DNA of 64,000 nucleotides from Polyangiaceae bacterium (GCA_020633205.1 JACKEB010000017.1:186001-250000), one strand, 5' to 3'; positions 32,748 through 41,604 are shown, counted from the first letter of the stretch. Numbers and translations: made by a program. The notes: a model not told the origin generated them from the sequence alone.

Positions 32748-33446
32748 GTGACTTCCAGAGTGCAGATCCTCCCGGTCGTGGAGATCACGGTGTTCTCGTT
32801 CTCGGAGCGAGCCGCGCCTGCCGCAAACTGTAGCCAAGAAGAGTTCAGGGACTACGAGCGCCAGTGCGCCCGGGACGCCGGGCTCGATCACTTGAGGCCG
32901 GTCTCAGAGTCGCGCCCGGGCAACTGGTTCTACGAGCTAGCTCAGCTCGCCGATCCGCACTCCCTGGAAGCGCTGGCAAAGCACGCCCTGGACACCACCC
33001 TGGAAGACGGCGAGGAGTTTCCCGGAGTGGAAGATCTCGAGGAAGCTTTCAGTGCGTTCGATGGGGGGCTCGTCGTGTTCGTCGAAGGCGAGCTCTTCAG
33101 CGTGCCCGGCTGTTGTTGTGACTTGGGGGAGATTGACCCGTGGCGCGAAGCCGTCGAGCAACAAACCACGGAGTGGGTCGAGCCGTGGACGGGGCACGAC
33201 TACGACGCGATCAGGATCCGCTACAACCCAAGCTCCAGCTTGATCGAACTCGAGTTCTCAGAGTGGCTCAAGCAGGACTGGGGTCGTGGGCTGAGTCTAT
33301 CGGCAGAAGATGCCCTGGCGCAGCTCGTCGCCACGCGGAAAGAACAGGAGCACCTCGCGACGCGCCTCGCGGAGTGCATGCCGAGTATTGTGCCCCATGT
33401 GTCGCGCGAGCCTCTGGCTCGCCTGTTTGCCGGACTACGGAGATAG
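32748..33446 (+). CDS. Hypothetical acidic protein
   Basis: 232 aa, GTG start. Strongly acidic (LEDGEEFPGVEDLEEAFSAF). The fold looks like the SMI1/KNR4- or immunity-protein-like alpha/beta proteins, with VVFVEGELFSVPGCCCDLGEI holding a run of three cysteines and WTGHDYDAIRIRYNPSSS a typical beta pair. No motif allows a firm family. The C-terminal third is helical (LAQLVATRKEQEHLATRL). It follows the HTH gene by 73 bases on the same strand and could be its partner. Confidence 0.55.
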   Translation: MTSRVQILPVVEITVFSFSERAAPAANCSQEEFRDYERQCARDAGLDHLRPVSESRPGNWFYELAQLADPHSLEALAKHALDTTLEDGEEFPGVEDLEEAFSAFDGGLVVFVEGELFSVPGCCCDLGEIDPWREAVEQQTTEWVEPWTGHDYDAIRIRYNPSSSLIELEFSEWLKQDWGRGLSLSAEDALAQLVATRKEQEHLATRLAECMPSIVPHVSREPLARLFAGLRR

Positions 33447-33488
33447 CTCAGTTACCTGCTCCGACGAACCGACTTCCACACTGGGAGT

Positions 33489-34766
33489 TCACTCTGGATG
33501 AGCGAAGCGCTCCAGCGTTCGTTCGAGGACACGTCTAACTCGGTCAGCATCCGTCGACTCCAGACGCGCGACCAACTTTGCCTCTGCGTCGAAGATCCAG
33601 ACAACCGGCAGAGCCTTTGCGCCCCGCAGGTGCTGCTGCACGACCGGCGAGTCTGCATCGACCACTTCGACACGCCGAACCGCGAGGTTCGGGTGCGTCG
33701 AAGCGAGCTCCCGGAGCGCGCGATCAATGTGTCCGCAGGGGTGACACCACTCCGCCCAGAAGTCGATCACCGTCACCTTCCCGGGTACCGTCGCCTTGGC
33801 CAGGTCGAAAGACATGCCGCCGCGCGCGAGATCACGGACGTCGTCTCGGTCCGGATGATCGGGACCTTCAGCGTTGTGCTCATCAGCATGCCCGTGCTCG
33901 TCAGCATGCCCGTGGCCGTCAGCTTGCCCGTGGTCATGCCCATGCTCGTCGTCATGCCCATGCTCATCCTCGTGGCCCTCGTCGCCCTTCGGCTCTCCCC
34001 AGGCGTGGAACCTCCCGGAAATACCTAAACTGACGAATACAGGGATCTCCATCTGCCCGCCCTGTGAGTCCAGAGTAAACGGCTTGCTGAATGACAGCTC
34101 GACCGCGGTCGACTCCACCTGGCGCCAGGCTGCCCCGACACCAGCGATCAGATCCGTCCGTCCGCTGTTCTTCGCGGGCTCCCGCCCGTTCTCCCAGCTC
34201 GCCTGACCTTCGTGATACAGCTGCGGGCCGGCAAAGAAACTCCACGTGGAAATGCCAAAGTCGTAGTGTGCGTTGACGCCAAGGCTAAAGGTCGCACCAC
34301 CCCGGTAGCCGTGGCGATTCGTGGCGTACGGGACGCGAGCACTGGACCAGGCGCTCATCAAGAGCGGCCCGATGCCAGTCGACGCCTCCACTCCCAACAG
34401 CGGGTCTACGGTCCCACTCCCGAAGAAGGCATGCTGGTGTTTGATACCCTGCCGCCCCAAAGCGAACGGATTTGGCTCAGTCCTACCGGTTGGCAGCGAC
34501 GCGCCAAATCGCAGGTCCAAGAGCAGCGTCGAAGACAGACTGGGCTGCACCAAGCGATAACGACTAAGGAGCCGCAGGTCCCCTGGGCCGAAGAGCGTCT
34601 CATCTCGATGATGAATGCTCTCGAAGTCCGGCACCTCCTTGCCTTCAGCATCAAGAAAGCTTGCGTGCGCCTTCACCATGCGAAGCGGGAGCGACAGCTC
34701 GATTTCCGTGCGGGAAGACAGCGCGAGGGCAACCAGCGGCGTGAACTCGAAGATATCCTGAGACAC
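33489..34766 (-). CDS. Outer-membrane-type beta-barrel fused to His-rich linker and thioredoxin domain (5' end uncertain)
   Basis: 425 aa as given. Residues about 1-255 are beta-barrel-like (alternating pattern, aromatic girdle: LRLLSRYRLVQPSLSSTLLL, GVNAHYDFGISTWSFFAGPQ). Residues about 258-305 are a His/Asp/Glu-rich segment (HGHDDEHGHDHGQADGHGHA) likely to bind metal. From about 318 a thioredoxin domain with active site EWCHPCGH follows. Barrel plus thioredoxin in one chain is unusual. The first codon shown (GTG 34766) cannot be the true start: there is no signal peptide and plausible barrel sequence continues upstream in the same frame to about 34880. A signal-peptide-like reading lies at 34938-35036 in the same frame but behind two stop codons. 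The gene follows nrfHA on the same strand and may belong to that operon. Confidence 0.6.
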   Translation of the reverse strand: MSQDIFEFTPLVALALSSRTEIELSLPLRMVKAHASFLDAEGKEVPDFESIHHRDETLFGPGDLRLLSRYRLVQPSLSSTLLLDLRFGASLPTGRTEPNPFALGRQGIKHQHAFFGSGTVDPLLGVEASTGIGPLLMSAWSSARVPYATNRHGYRGGATFSLGVNAHYDFGISTWSFFAGPQLYHEGQASWENGREPAKNSGRTDLIAGVGAAWRQVESTAVELSFSKPFTLDSQGGQMEIPVFVSLGISGRFHAWGEPKGDEGHEDEHGHDDEHGHDHGQADGHGHADEHGHADEHNAEGPDHPDRDDVRDLARGGMSFDLAKATVPGKVTVIDFWAEWCHPCGHIDRALRELASTHPNLAVRRVEVVDADSPVVQQHLRGAKALPVVWIFDAEAKLVARLESTDADRVRRVLERTLERFAHPE

Positions 34767-34937
34767 CTGGTGGGTCTGGACCTCTTCTGCGCCTTGCTCG
34801 ACTTGGTCCGGATCGACCTCGTGGCTGCCGTCAACACGCGTACCTGTGCCCGTCAGGCTCAGGCGCAGTTGGCCAGCTGAGAGATCGTGGGATCGGCGCT
34901 CACCTCCACCCGGGAGGCTAGGGTTACTTCAGGCGGG

Positions 34938-35036
34938 TCACCCGGCTGCCCACGCTGGGAGCGTCCAGGTCAGCAGCACGACGATCACGCCAGCTGCCCA
35001 GAAGACGATGAACTTCACGCTGCCAGCTTCGACCAC
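34938..35036 (-). CDS. Very small membrane peptide, or detached signal peptide of the following gene
   Basis: 32 codons from GTG 35036 (or 26 from GTG 35018), 14 bases after nrfA. It encodes one hydrophobic helix, KFIVFWAAGVIVVLLTWTLP, ending AWAAG before TGA. It could be a genuine single-span peptide of the nrf operon. It also looks like a signal peptide (cleavage after AWA) for the barrel-thioredoxin protein, which is in the same frame after the stops at 34938 and 34929. In the gap, a different frame reads sensibly (PPEVTLASRVEVSADPTISQ), which would fit two compensating single-base indels. Confidence 0.4.
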   Translation of the reverse strand: MVEAGSVKFIVFWAAGVIVVLLTWTLPAWAAG

Positions 35037-35050
35037 TCTCGAACCGCTGT

Positions 35051-36571
35051 CTAGTGTCCAGGCGACTCAGAACCCGCTGGAGCCGCGGTGGAGGCGGCTG
35101 GCGCGCCTGGCGGCACCTCAGGAGCGGCAACAGAGGGTACACTCCGCTTCACGGCTGAAAGCTCCCCTTGTCGAGCGTAGTCGATGGCGAGCGCCAGAAT
35201 CCGGGCCGTTTCCTGAGGAGCATGGAACCCCATGCTGTTCTCCGCCGCCACGAAATCCAAGCGCCACTGCGCCTTGCGCTGAAGGTCCCGCGCTGCCTTC
35301 AGCTCATCGTCAGTGGCTCCCCCCGCCTTCGCGGCGACCACGGCATCGATCAGGGCGACGATCGCCTTTCCTCCGCGTTGCAGCAGCTCATGGTGGCGTT
35401 CTTGAATTCCATCGACTCGTCCCAGCAGTTCCTTCTCGTCAGCACGGTGGCATGACTGGCACGCACGGTTGACGTTCAAGAGTGGGCTCCGCACCCAATG
35501 GTCGCTGACTTTCGACGCGCCCTCCCGCATGTAAGGCATGTGGCAGTCTGCGCACGATACTCCGGCACGGGCGTGAATGCCCTGACTCCAGATCTCGAAC
35601 TCGGGGTGCTGCGCCTTCAGGACCGCAGCACCCGTCTCCTTGTGCTTGAAGTCGTAGAACTGGTCACCATTGGCGAACTTGGTCTCATCCCAGAACTTCT
35701 CGGCGTCCTCGACGCGCAGCCCATTCCCCCAAGGAAACGTAAGTGTCATCTCTTTCGCGCAGTAGTACTCGACATGACACTGGCCGCACACGAAGGAGCG
35801 CATCTCGTTGCGAGTGGCATCTCGGTTCGGGTCGTACGTCCCCTTCCGGCCGGCCTCGCGCCAGCGAGCGATCGAGGGTATGGCGGGCACCCCAGCCTCG
35901 GAGTTCGCCAACGCGGCGATCCCTTGGATGAATCCAGGACGGGTAACCCGGAGCTGCATGGTCGTCGGCTCGTGACAGTCGGGGCAGCTCACAGGGTGTG
36001 CATGCCCAGAATCGTGGAGCCGCTTGTTGAGGTCCTGGTAAGAGTACTTGTAGCTCGTCTCGAACCCCTTCATCGCGTCACCACCGCCGAGCTCGCGGTA
36101 GAGCGGCATGATGGAAGCGTGGCAGTGCAGGCACGAACCCGACTGCGGCTTGGTCAGGCGCTTCGTTGACTCTTGATCGTGCAGCATGAAGGCGTGGCCC
36201 CGCCGATCCCGGTAATCAATCGAAAAGGCGTAGCCCAGGAACATGCGGGCTAGCCACGGATCACGCTCGATCTTCTGCGCTGGCAGGGTCTCGCTGCCTC
36301 CATGACCTCCAAAGCGCGTCGCCGTTCTCTGCGCCGTCTGCCGGTAGCTGTCGTACTGTGCTGGCCAGTTCCTCCCCCACTTCTCAGGATCTGTGTCTTG
36401 CTCAGTGACCTCCACGACTCGAGTAAACGTGTGGCGCTTTTCAGCCTGGCGCTCGGAGATATTCACCAGGAGGGCAGCTATCCCTCCGGAAACCACTGCC
36501 GTAGCCAAAAGCAGTCCGAGAAGGACGCTCTTGCGTTGGTACCAGCGAAGCTCCGATGCATTGCTCGTCAT
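35051..36571 (-). CDS. nrfA: Pentahaem cytochrome c nitrite reductase (ammonia-forming)
   Basis: 506 aa. One N-terminal anchor or uncleaved signal (SVLLGLLLATAVVSGGIAALL), then five haem-binding CxxCH motifs in order: CLHCH, CPDCH, CGQCH, CADCH, CQSCH. Active-site context is typical: CGQCHVEYY (Tyr) and HARAGVSCADCHMP (His). It reduces nitrite to ammonia with six electrons in the periplasm. The first haem site is CxxCH instead of the CxxCK of E. coli-type enzymes, so the active-site haem should be His-ligated, as known for a minority NrfA clade. A Pro/Ala-rich tail of about 35 residues follows the last helix. SD GAGGAAG lies 7 bases before the ATG, and nrfH ends 4 bases upstream. Confidence 0.92.
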   Translation of the reverse strand: MTSNASELRWYQRKSVLLGLLLATAVVSGGIAALLVNISERQAEKRHTFTRVVEVTEQDTDPEKWGRNWPAQYDSYRQTAQRTATRFGGHGGSETLPAQKIERDPWLARMFLGYAFSIDYRDRRGHAFMLHDQESTKRLTKPQSGSCLHCHASIMPLYRELGGGDAMKGFETSYKYSYQDLNKRLHDSGHAHPVSCPDCHEPTTMQLRVTRPGFIQGIAALANSEAGVPAIPSIARWREAGRKGTYDPNRDATRNEMRSFVCGQCHVEYYCAKEMTLTFPWGNGLRVEDAEKFWDETKFANGDQFYDFKHKETGAAVLKAQHPEFEIWSQGIHARAGVSCADCHMPYMREGASKVSDHWVRSPLLNVNRACQSCHRADEKELLGRVDGIQERHHELLQRGGKAIVALIDAVVAAKAGGATDDELKAARDLQRKAQWRLDFVAAENSMGFHAPQETARILALAIDYARQGELSAVKRSVPSVAAPEVPPGAPAASTAAPAGSESPGH

Positions 36572-36575
36572 GACT

Positions 36576-37109
36576 CTACTTCCTCGAGGCTGAACTCTGT
36601 GGGCCCCCGACTAATGCGCGAACCCCGTGTCCAACGCCGGCGTGACAGTGTGTGCAGCGCAGGCTGGCATCGTGGCTCGGGTCCACAATGAGCCCGCTGC
36701 CATGGCTCTCTCCAAACGAATCGCGGACGACGGCGTCGTGACAGCGTCGGCAGTTCGCTTCCAGGATTCGCTCTCCAGCAGGTCCTACTCGAAGGGGTTC
36801 ATCGAAAGTTTGGGTCGTGAACTTCTCACCATGCCTCCACCCATTCTCGAGCTTTGCGACGTACTTGGCAGGAAACTCCGCGGGCAGGTGGCAGTCGACG
36901 CATACTGCAGAAGTGTGGTGGCTGGCGCGCTGCCAGCCGTCATACTGAGGCTGCATGATATGGCAGTTGGCGCAGGCGTCTGGGTCCGTCTTCAGGTACG
37001 ACAACCCTTCGGCATAGCGAAAGGTATGCGAACCGACTCCGATCGCGACTCCGAACGCGACGACAAGACCGACGCGGAGTGCTGCGGTAGGTAGTCGCAA
37101 TCGACGCAC
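36576..37109 (-). CDS. nrfH: NrfH-type tetrahaem membrane cytochrome c (electron donor to NrfA)
   Basis: 177 aa. An N-terminal helix (TAALRVGLVVAFGVAIGVGS) anchors it in the inner membrane; four haem motifs follow: CANCHIM, CVDCHLP, CRRCH and CTHCHAG, the NapC/NrfH set. It takes electrons from menaquinol and passes them to NrfA, with which it forms a membrane complex. The start is set at GTG 37109 with GAGG just upstream; GTG 37127 is an alternative. It is the first gene of the nrf operon. Confidence 0.9.
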   Translation of the reverse strand: MRRLRLPTAALRVGLVVAFGVAIGVGSHTFRYAEGLSYLKTDPDACANCHIMQPQYDGWQRASHHTSAVCVDCHLPAEFPAKYVAKLENGWRHGEKFTTQTFDEPLRVGPAGERILEANCRRCHDAVVRDSFGESHGSGLIVDPSHDASLRCTHCHAGVGHGVRALVGGPQSSASRK

Positions 37110-37225
37110 CGACGCCTCATAGCACACGTGCCGCCACTGCCCTGCGAAACGCTTTCGCCCAACCCCCGGAGTCACGAAAACAACGCGCGCTTTGCTCCCG
37201 CCCGGCGGGGCGCCACAGGGGTCAA

Positions 37226-37243
37226 TATTGCCGCACGGCAATA
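37226..37243. promoter_or_regulatory. Perfect 18-bp inverted repeat upstream of nrfH
   Basis: TATTGCCG-CA-CGGCAATA, 8-bp arms with a 2-base centre, 117 bases before the nrfH start and 196 bases before the divergent lipoprotein gene. Likely an operator. It does not match the Fnr or NarL consensus. Confidence 0.5.
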
Positions 37244-37438
37244 AAAGGCACCCTCGCCGCGCAGCTCCCAATCGTTACCCCCCAACGGCTGAGCAGACAA
37301 CTCACTCGCCTCTTCGCGGGCCTGCGGGCTAGTTCGACGGATAGCTGTCGTTTGGATGGCAAGGGTTCGTCGGCGAATCGACCCGCATCCCCTATCTATC
37401 ACCCGACCCCTCCTCTTCGCTGCACGTAGGGTTGAAGC

Positions 37439-38671
37439 ATGGGGAAGCGACGAGCATTGGGCGCGCGCCTTGGCGCGCTGGGCGTGGTTCTTGTAGTTAG
37501 CTTGGGGTTCAACACCGCATGCGACGGAGACAGCAGCAGCAAGCGCAAAACCGGCGGAGACGCCGGGGCGCAGTGCGAGATGCGCGATGAGTGCGAGACC
37601 GACGCGGGGGGCGTCTTCGACTGCTGCGACGGGCAGTGCGTGCAAGGCAACATCGGAGAGTGTCGAGACTCCGCCGACTGCGGAGGCTTCGCCTGTGAGC
37701 GCCTCGATCCGAACGATTGCTTGGGTCGCTGCGTAGGCGGCTTTGGCGGGAACAGCGGCTCCGGCGGTACGAGCGCAGGTGCGGGCGGCAGCGGTGCCAC
37801 GAGCGCAGGCGCTGGCGGATCCGGTGGCGCTGGGGGCAGCACGATCGGGGGAGCTGGAGGCAACCCAAGCGGAGGCGCCGCGGGTAGCGCGGGAACGGGA
37901 GGCAGCGCTGGAACAGGAGGCAGCGCTGGAGCCGCCGGGATGTCCTCAGGCGGTTCCGCAGGGCAAAACGCTGGCGGTACCGCGGGGATGAGCAGCGGCG
38001 GTAGCGCAGGTAGCGGAGCCGGCGGCGCCGCAGGAACGTCGGCGGGCGGCATGAGCAGCGGCGGCACAGGGGGCAGTGCTACCGCAGGCAGCGGAACCGG
38101 CGGCACGGCAACGGGGGGCACGGCTGGGAGCGGCGGCTCGATGGGCGGCGAAGGCGACCCGTGTACGCAAACCAGTGACTGCCACAACGTGTGCGCCACC
38201 GGCAGTGGCTCTCCCCCCCAAACCCACGTCTATTCGCAAATCTGCCAGGGCAACAAATGCCAGCGCTACGGACGCCTCGAGACGTGCGGCCTCAAGTGCA
38301 ACGGTCAGCAGCTGATGCAAACGGTGTGCAGCGCCGGCGCGTGTCAGATCGACTCCCTCGTCGAGGACTGCTCGACGAAGCTCTACGGCGGCAGCGAAGC
38401 CGGCTGCTACGCGTGCGAAGACTTGAGCCCCTCGCGCTGCCAACTCCAAGGCAGCAACGGCGTGTGGGGTCCCTGGGTGCCGGCAGCCAGCACCGATGAG
38501 AAGCACGGCAGCTGCAGCACCGGCAACCCAAGCCTCGTCTGGCACAAGCACTACTGCAACAACCCCGCACCAACCTGCGGCGGGATCTGGTGCTACTGGA
38601 CCACCGGCGCCCCCGGCGGCCCCTCCTCCGACGATCAACCCGAGTTCCGCTGCGGCCCCCCGCCTCCTTGA
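37439..38671 (+). CDS. Cysteine-rich surface lipoprotein with long Gly/Ser/Ala linker
   Basis: 410 aa. Signal ALGVVLVVSLGF with lipobox NTAC (Cys about residue 28). A first Cys-rich module (about 45-100; CEMRDECETDAGGVFDCCDG) is followed by about 140 residues of GGSAGTGG-type repeats and a second Cys-rich module (from about 240; CTQTSDCHNVC, CGLKCNGQQLMQTVCSAGAC). The last part has aromatic residues and Gly/Pro (GGIWCYWTTGAPGGPSSDDQ). This layout is common among myxobacterial outer-surface lipoproteins, whose functions are mostly unknown. The linker DNA is internally repetitive. Confidence 0.8.
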   Translation: MGKRRALGARLGALGVVLVVSLGFNTACDGDSSSKRKTGGDAGAQCEMRDECETDAGGVFDCCDGQCVQGNIGECRDSADCGGFACERLDPNDCLGRCVGGFGGNSGSGGTSAGAGGSGATSAGAGGSGGAGGSTIGGAGGNPSGGAAGSAGTGGSAGTGGSAGAAGMSSGGSAGQNAGGTAGMSSGGSAGSGAGGAAGTSAGGMSSGGTGGSATAGSGTGGTATGGTAGSGGSMGGEGDPCTQTSDCHNVCATGSGSPPQTHVYSQICQGNKCQRYGRLETCGLKCNGQQLMQTVCSAGACQIDSLVEDCSTKLYGGSEAGCYACEDLSPSRCQLQGSNGVWGPWVPAASTDEKHGSCSTGNPSLVWHKHYCNNPAPTCGGIWCYWTTGAPGGPSSDDQPEFRCGPPPP

Positions 38672-39071
38672 GGCGGAAGCCAACCCGGGGCGATCTGCCT
38701 TAGGCTGCGTCAGCTAATTCCACACGGCTGCAAAACCACAAGTGTGCGCCGCCTTCCTTTCGACGGCAACACGCCGGTTGGGCACGCGGACTCCACCTGG
38801 CTACAGGGTGGACCCCCGACAATCCGCCGCTCCCCAAAGCCTTGCTCGATTGAATCACAACCGACGCGGGGCCACGCGTCGCGCGTCCTCAGCGGAGGAG
38901 AGTCCGGAGATCAGGGGCTCAAGGGCGCTGGCATAGCCAAAGCGGACCTCAGCAAGCGCTCGCGCGGCTGCGAGGTCCATGCGGCGCCGACATTGCGCTA
39001 TCTTGCGGCTTCGTAGGCTCCCAGGATTGAGAAGGTGTAACCTCGTCCTCGGGCTCGCACAAAGCGCCGCC
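38672..39071 (+). other. Intergenic region at the left edge of the accessory island
   Basis: 400 bp with no convincing gene. A stretch near 38725 (CGGCTGCAAAACCACAAG) looks like a tRNA-Cys anticodon arm, but no acceptor or T arm can be folded around it. A short hairpin (TCCACC/GGGTGGA) occurs near 38792-38812. Base composition starts to fall toward the HEPN gene. Confidence 0.35.
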
Positions 39072-40343
39072 ATGCCGAAGAAGACAGCCTGGAAGAAGAA
39101 GTTTGATGCAGCTTCTATTGTCGCTCGCGTCTCGGAGTGCAGGCGCAGCGGGGCGAACCCTCGCATCGAGTTTGAAGGTGGAGAGGGAGTCGCTTTCACC
39201 ACTAGGGTGCACGCGACGGTAGCAACCCTCTACTCTGCTTTGGAGTGGCCGACAGGTCTAGAACCTGAGGAACGTCACCTCGCAATCGGACGGGGAATTG
39301 GCGCGATAGCAGCCGAAAAGAGCATCACCCCGGAAAATCTACTCTCGAGCATTCAGCGTGAAGCGGCAAAGATCCACGCCCGCGCCTGGCAACCATTCGT
39401 AGTTCAAACGTCGGTCTCTCTTCCTCACGACGCTCGAATTCGGTCCAGAATCCTCGCTTGCGGCGCATGCAGGTTTCACCGAATCCAGAAGTGGGACCTC
39501 ACTGCCATCAACCACTACTTGTCTGATGCCCTGCCCGGGGGCTACGACTCACCCCACTTCAAGTGGGTGACGGTACACGCGTACGGAAGGACCGAAAACA
39601 TGGCCCTTCGTCGCGCGACTCATTCGTTTGACGTGCTACGTGGCATCTGGAATCTGTCCATCCTGCACGGAACCTGGAAACTCTATTTAGGGGCACACCC
39701 GAAACCACTCTCCCGCCTCACAATGGGCCCTCTCGCAACCCTGCATGATTCCAGCACTCACGTGCCCACCGGTGCGTTCCAATACAATCAGGCGGCCCTC
39801 ATCGGTGCGAATCAAGTTTGGGAAGGCAATCAGAGCAACCTCTTCAAATTTGAGCGTCGGGTAGCGAATATCTTGAAGGCCTCTAATGTCCTCGATTTCG
39901 TTCAGGACGGCCTAGTCTCCTATGTAAGAGCTCTAGATCATGCACAACCGCTCGACGCGTTTCACGGTCTCTGGAGAGTTTTCGAATACCTGACCGGGGG
40001 ACTCAACGGCGCGTATGACACGAACGTCGAGAGAGCCCTCGCCTGCTATCCTGCCCGTGCAAACCACAGCTATATCAGGCAGGAGTTGCTGCACTTGCAG
40101 AGTCTCAGAAATCAATTGGTACATGAGGGTAACCAACCACCTGAGCTATCTGAATCCACGCAACAACTGCTAAACCACATCCACATTCTACTTCACAACT
40201 GGATATTCGTTTTCGGGTCCTTCCGATCTCCAGAGGAGGTCTGGGCGTTTCTCGACCTGCCATATGAAGAATCCGCACTAAGACGGCTGCGATCGCTCGC
40301 CGATCGAAGCCTAGCGCTGCGGTATCCGCGAACTATTGGATAG
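39072..40343 (+). CDS. ApeA-like HEPN domain protein
   Basis: 423 aa. The C-terminal half has the HEPN pattern: helix FHGLWRVFEYLTGGLNG, then LQSLRNQLVHEGNQ containing R-N-Q-L-V-H, the R-x4-H RNase motif, as in Apea_HEPN domains. The N-terminal 150 or so residues (EERHLAIGRGIGAIAAEKSI) are of unknown fold, with a C-G-A-C pair in LACGACRFH. HEPN R-x4-H proteins usually cleave RNA in toxin-antitoxin, abortive infection or CRISPR-linked systems. Codon use is less GC-biased than the flanking genes, which fits transferred DNA. The ATG at 39072 is the likely start. A DUF4145 gene follows 53 bases later. Confidence 0.7.
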   Translation: MPKKTAWKKKFDAASIVARVSECRRSGANPRIEFEGGEGVAFTTRVHATVATLYSALEWPTGLEPEERHLAIGRGIGAIAAEKSITPENLLSSIQREAAKIHARAWQPFVVQTSVSLPHDARIRSRILACGACRFHRIQKWDLTAINHYLSDALPGGYDSPHFKWVTVHAYGRTENMALRRATHSFDVLRGIWNLSILHGTWKLYLGAHPKPLSRLTMGPLATLHDSSTHVPTGAFQYNQAALIGANQVWEGNQSNLFKFERRVANILKASNVLDFVQDGLVSYVRALDHAQPLDAFHGLWRVFEYLTGGLNGAYDTNVERALACYPARANHSYIRQELLHLQSLRNQLVHEGNQPPELSESTQQLLNHIHILLHNWIFVFGSFRSPEEVWAFLDLPYEESALRRLRSLADRSLALRYPRTIG

Positions 40344-40396
40344 TAAGAACCAGACGCTCAGGCGAGGCGTGCACCACAGAACAATGCGGAGAACAC

Positions 40397-41005
40397 ATGA
40401 TTCGATTTGATGGGCATCGGCGAGTCACCAAGCTCGACGGCACAAGTGAAGACGCGTGGTTCGGGTATACCTGCGGTCACTGCGGCACTCGTGTCGCGGG
40501 AGCGGTGGTCGCCGTATACACGGCTAAGAGCGGGACTCGCGTAAATCGCTGGTTGGCGTGTCCGGAATGCGCTCTAGGATCCGTTGAGGTTCAGGGCGTC
40601 GTCTTCCCGGCCATCAAGTTTGGCCCTGCGATAGAAGGGCTTCCGGATGATGTCCAGTTCGCCTACGAGGAAGCCAGGCGCTGTTTGCAGGTTAACGCCT
40701 ACACTGCGGCAGAACTAGTCTGCCGAAAGATCCTAATGCACGTCGCTGTTGATAAGGGGGCTCCTGAAGGCGAGAGTTTTGCGGCATACTTGGCCGCGCT
40801 GGAATCCCTGGGATACGTGACGCCGCCGATGAAGCCCTGGGTCGATCTCATTCGGCGCCATGGGAATCAAGCCACTCATCGGCTGGCCGCCAGCGACGCC
40901 GCCCGCGCTGAAAGCACGGTCATGTTCACAGCCGAACTGCTCAGGATGGTATACGAAATGGCTCACATGGCACGTAGGTATACTCCAGACAATCCGACCT
41001 CATAG
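40397..41005 (+). CDS. DUF4145 protein with N-terminal zinc ribbon
   Basis: 202 aa. Zinc ribbon: YTCGHCGTRVAG and WLACPECALG (C-x2-C ... C-x2-C). The helical DUF4145 domain follows (QFAYEEARRCLQVNAYTAAE), with the conserved end WVDLIRRHGNQATHRL. DUF4145 is HEPN-related and often found next to restriction or other defence genes. The start has GGAGA 7 bases upstream. It is adjacent to the HEPN gene and before a broken DUF4365 gene, so the three may have formed one locus. Confidence 0.75.
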   Translation: MIRFDGHRRVTKLDGTSEDAWFGYTCGHCGTRVAGAVVAVYTAKSGTRVNRWLACPECALGSVEVQGVVFPAIKFGPAIEGLPDDVQFAYEEARRCLQVNAYTAAELVCRKILMHVAVDKGAPEGESFAAYLAALESLGYVTPPMKPWVDLIRRHGNQATHRLAASDAARAESTVMFTAELLRMVYEMAHMARRYTPDNPTS

Positions 41006-41195
41006 GCCTTCTCAAAGCATCGCTATCCCACTCCAGCACGCGAAAACACGCACAGTTGGTGAAAGGAAGTGTTCCGCCTAACACCGCATGGTTTTTCTGC
41101 CACATCGGCCGTAAAAACGCGCACTAATTGTTGTTGAGAGCGAAGGGCGCGAACCCTGCTCGCGTCGCGCCGGTCTACCTGATAGACAGGTTGAT

Positions 41196-41527
41196 GTGAA
41201 CGGGCGAAAGACAGCAAAGGCGCGCTCCTCGGGCAAGAGACGCACCGGGGGTTCCTCGAAGAAGAATCTGCCTCGTGTACCGCGAACCTTCGAGGCGGAG
41301 TCCGAATCACGGCGACTCCTGGAAGAGGCTATGGCTCCCTGGCGAGTAACTCGCTGGGAAGCGAACGACTTCGGGATCGATGCCGTGGTGGAGATTACTC
41401 AGCCGGTCTCGGGCACGACGGATTCCGAAGCGACCGGGAAGTTGTTCGGCGTTCAGCTCAAGGCCACGGACAGTGAAGAAGAACCCAAAGCTCTCTCGGT
41501 AGCGACGGGCCATCTGCGCTACCCCCC
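41196..41527 (+). pseudogene. DUF4365 gene, 5' fragment cut by the IS3-type element
   Basis: About 110 codons from GTG. The DUF4365 start is recognisable: EAESESRRLLEEAMAPWRVT, then ANDFGIDAVVEITQPVSG and KLFGVQLKATDSEEEP. DUF4365 resembles PD-(D/E)XK nucleases, with an Asp after the helix (GIDAVVE) and Q-L-K as the catalytic lysine strand. The reading frame runs into the inverted repeat of the IS element at 41528, so the protein is broken after GHLRYPP. A basic Lys/Arg/Ser tail opens the gene. Confidence 0.75.
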
Positions 41528-41604
41528 AGTCTCAGGGAAGTTGTCACCCTCAGCTGATCGGCTGAGTACTCGTGCAACCTCTGGGGGCGGTCAGGACATG
41601 ACCG

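Noticed and set aside
38700..38760. tRNA-Cys-like anticodon arm (GGCTGCAAAACC)
   Set aside because: No acceptor, D or T arm can be folded around it; probably chance.
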